Shown here piece after piece: positions 63,232 through 64,000 of a DNA stretch of 64,000 nucleotides (position 1 is its first letter; each line of letters begins with the position of its first letter). Made by a program: the position numbers and the translations under genes. The notes under the pieces are model-generated. The model was not told the DNA's origin. It saw only the letters and a program-made list of their open reading frames with translations, and made no database searches. The DNA is from Pseudonocardia parietis (lineage in GTDB: Bacteria; Actinomycetota; Actinomycetes; Mycobacteriales; Pseudonocardiaceae): NCBI RefSeq assembly GCF_017876315.1, contig NZ_JAGINU010000001.1, positions 1,798,001 through 1,862,000 of the forward strand. The letters are read 5' to 3'.

Positions 63232-64000
63232 TTAGACGGTGCTCCGCTCGCGCCCCTTCCAGTACGGCGCTCGCAGATCCTTCTTGAGGATCTTGCCGGT
63301 CGGGTTGCGCGGCAATTCATCCAGGACGTCGACGGACTTGGGGCACTTGAACGCCGCGAGGTGCAGGCGGGCGTGGGCGAGCAGGGCCTCCGGATCGACG
63401 GTGGCGCCCGCGGCCGCGACGACGCAGGCCTTCGGGACCTCGCCCCAGCGTTCGTCGGGTACGCCGATGACGGCCACGTCGCCCACCGACGGGTGCTCGG
63501 CCAGCACACGTTCGATCTCGGCGGGGTACACGTTCTCCCCGCCCGAGACGATCATGTCCTTGATCCGGTCGGTGACGTAGATGTAGCCGTCGGCGTCGAT
63601 GTGCCCGCCGTCCCCGGAGCGCAGCCAGCCGTCCTCGGTGACCGCCGCCGCCGTCGCCTCCGGCTTCTGCCAGTACCCGCTCATCAGCTGGTCGGTCTGC
63701 ACCCAGATCTCGCCGGGCTCGTCGACCCCGAGCCGCTCGCCGGTGGCGGGATCGCGGATCTCGATGACGACGCCGGTGATCGGCTTCCCGGCCGAGACCA
63801 GCCGGTGCGCGACGGCCGGGTCCGCGTGGTCCTCCGGGCCGAGCGAGGTGACCACGCCGCACGCCTCGGTCATCCCGTACACCTGGTGCAGGCGCGGGCC
63901 GAACAGCTCCAGCGACGCTCGCAGCACCGGCAGCGGCATCGGCGAGGCCCCGTAGGAGATCGCCCGCAGCGACGAGTAGTCCTTCTCCCGCGCACCGGGG
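63232..64000 (-). CDS. Acyl-CoA synthetase / AMP-dependent ligase, C-terminal part
   Basis: The gene runs off the right edge, so only the last 255 residues are seen. They hold the ANL-superfamily motifs A5 [15 protein letters not shown]7 [19 protein letters not shown]8 [20 protein letters not shown] and A10 [12 protein letters not shown] with the catalytic Lys. The C-terminal domain includes [20 protein letters not shown]. It probably activates a fatty acid (FadD type). The next gene on the strand is furA, 55 bp away, with its own promoter, so the two are separate units. Confidence 0.92.
   Translation of the reverse strand, partial: PGAREKDYSSLRAISYGASPMPLPVLRASLELFGPRLHQVYGMTEACGVVTSLGPEDHADPAVAHRLVSAGKPITGVVIEIRDPATGERLGVDEPGEIWVQTDQLMSGYWQKPEATAAAVTEDGWLRSGDGGHIDADGYIYVTDRIKDMIVSGGENVYPAEIERVLAEHPSVGDVAVIGVPDERWGEVPKACVVAAAGATVDPEALLAHARLHLAAFKCPKSVDVLDELPRNPTGKILKKDLRAPYWKGRERSTV

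Overview
The window is high-GC actinobacterial chromosome (roughly 70-75% G+C by eye), most like a Pseudonocardiaceae genome. Lineage markers are SecA1, a mycothiol-type sigma-R/RsrA pair, a WhiB1-type protein, PdtaS, the 24-residue ribosomal protein bL37, the fused 2-oxoglutarate dehydrogenase Kgd, F420-type LLM oxidoreductases and FurA-KatG. Genus assignment is an inference. I see no rRNA, tRNA, CRISPR array, complete insertion sequence or prophage.

Positions 1-30.5 kb are a conserved backbone whose gene content and order recall Mycobacterium tuberculosis Rv3244c to Rv3214: lpqB (5' cut), comF, hpf, secA, an Rv3235-like gene, a MarR/ABC-2 exporter unit, a HAD-like gene, a small MT0933-type antitoxin-like gene, an L-lactate dehydrogenase family gene, an rRNA methyltransferase, a WS/DGAT acyltransferase, DUF6912, an SMP-30 protein, an LppX-like lipoprotein, rsgA, aroA, an SRAP (HMCES/YedK) gene, a hydrolase, a PAS-GGDEF-EAL protein, a DUF574-type methyltransferase, ybaK, sigR-rsrA, bL37, pdtaS, whiB1, a lipid kinase, a membrane protein, a GNAT enzyme and a phosphoglycerate-mutase-like phosphatase.

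Positions 30.7-43 kb hold a secreted trypsin-like protease, malic enzyme, a second GGDEF-EAL protein with a degenerate GGDEF site, an LLM oxidoreductase, a four-gene OpuC/ProU-type osmoprotectant importer, a MOSC protein and an NRAMP relative that lacks the usual metal-binding motifs. At 43.2-46.6 kb is a compact three-gene cassette: a small helical protein, a soluble FtsK/EccC-like ATPase and a coiled-coil protein. I regard it as the best candidate for an uncharacterised system.

Positions 46.7-64 kb hold DUF6104, kgd, a CU044_5270-like protein, an LLM oxidoreductase/Baeyer-Villiger monooxygenase pair, an acyl-CoA desaturase, a LysR-domain/DUF5997 pair, a slipin-universal stress protein operon behind two copies of a strong palindromic operator, a hydrolase, a decayed Phd-VapC toxin-antitoxin locus, furA-katG, and the 3' part of an acyl-CoA synthetase.

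The non-coding DNA is informative. A near-consensus sigma-R promoter precedes sigR and a CRP-like site precedes whiB1. Several genes show a TANNNT box 6-7 nt before the start codon, as expected for leaderless transcripts. Five genes end in short tandem repeats that copy the stop codon. A perfect 42-bp palindrome lies inside comF. A lower-GC, multi-hairpin stretch lies upstream of whiB1.
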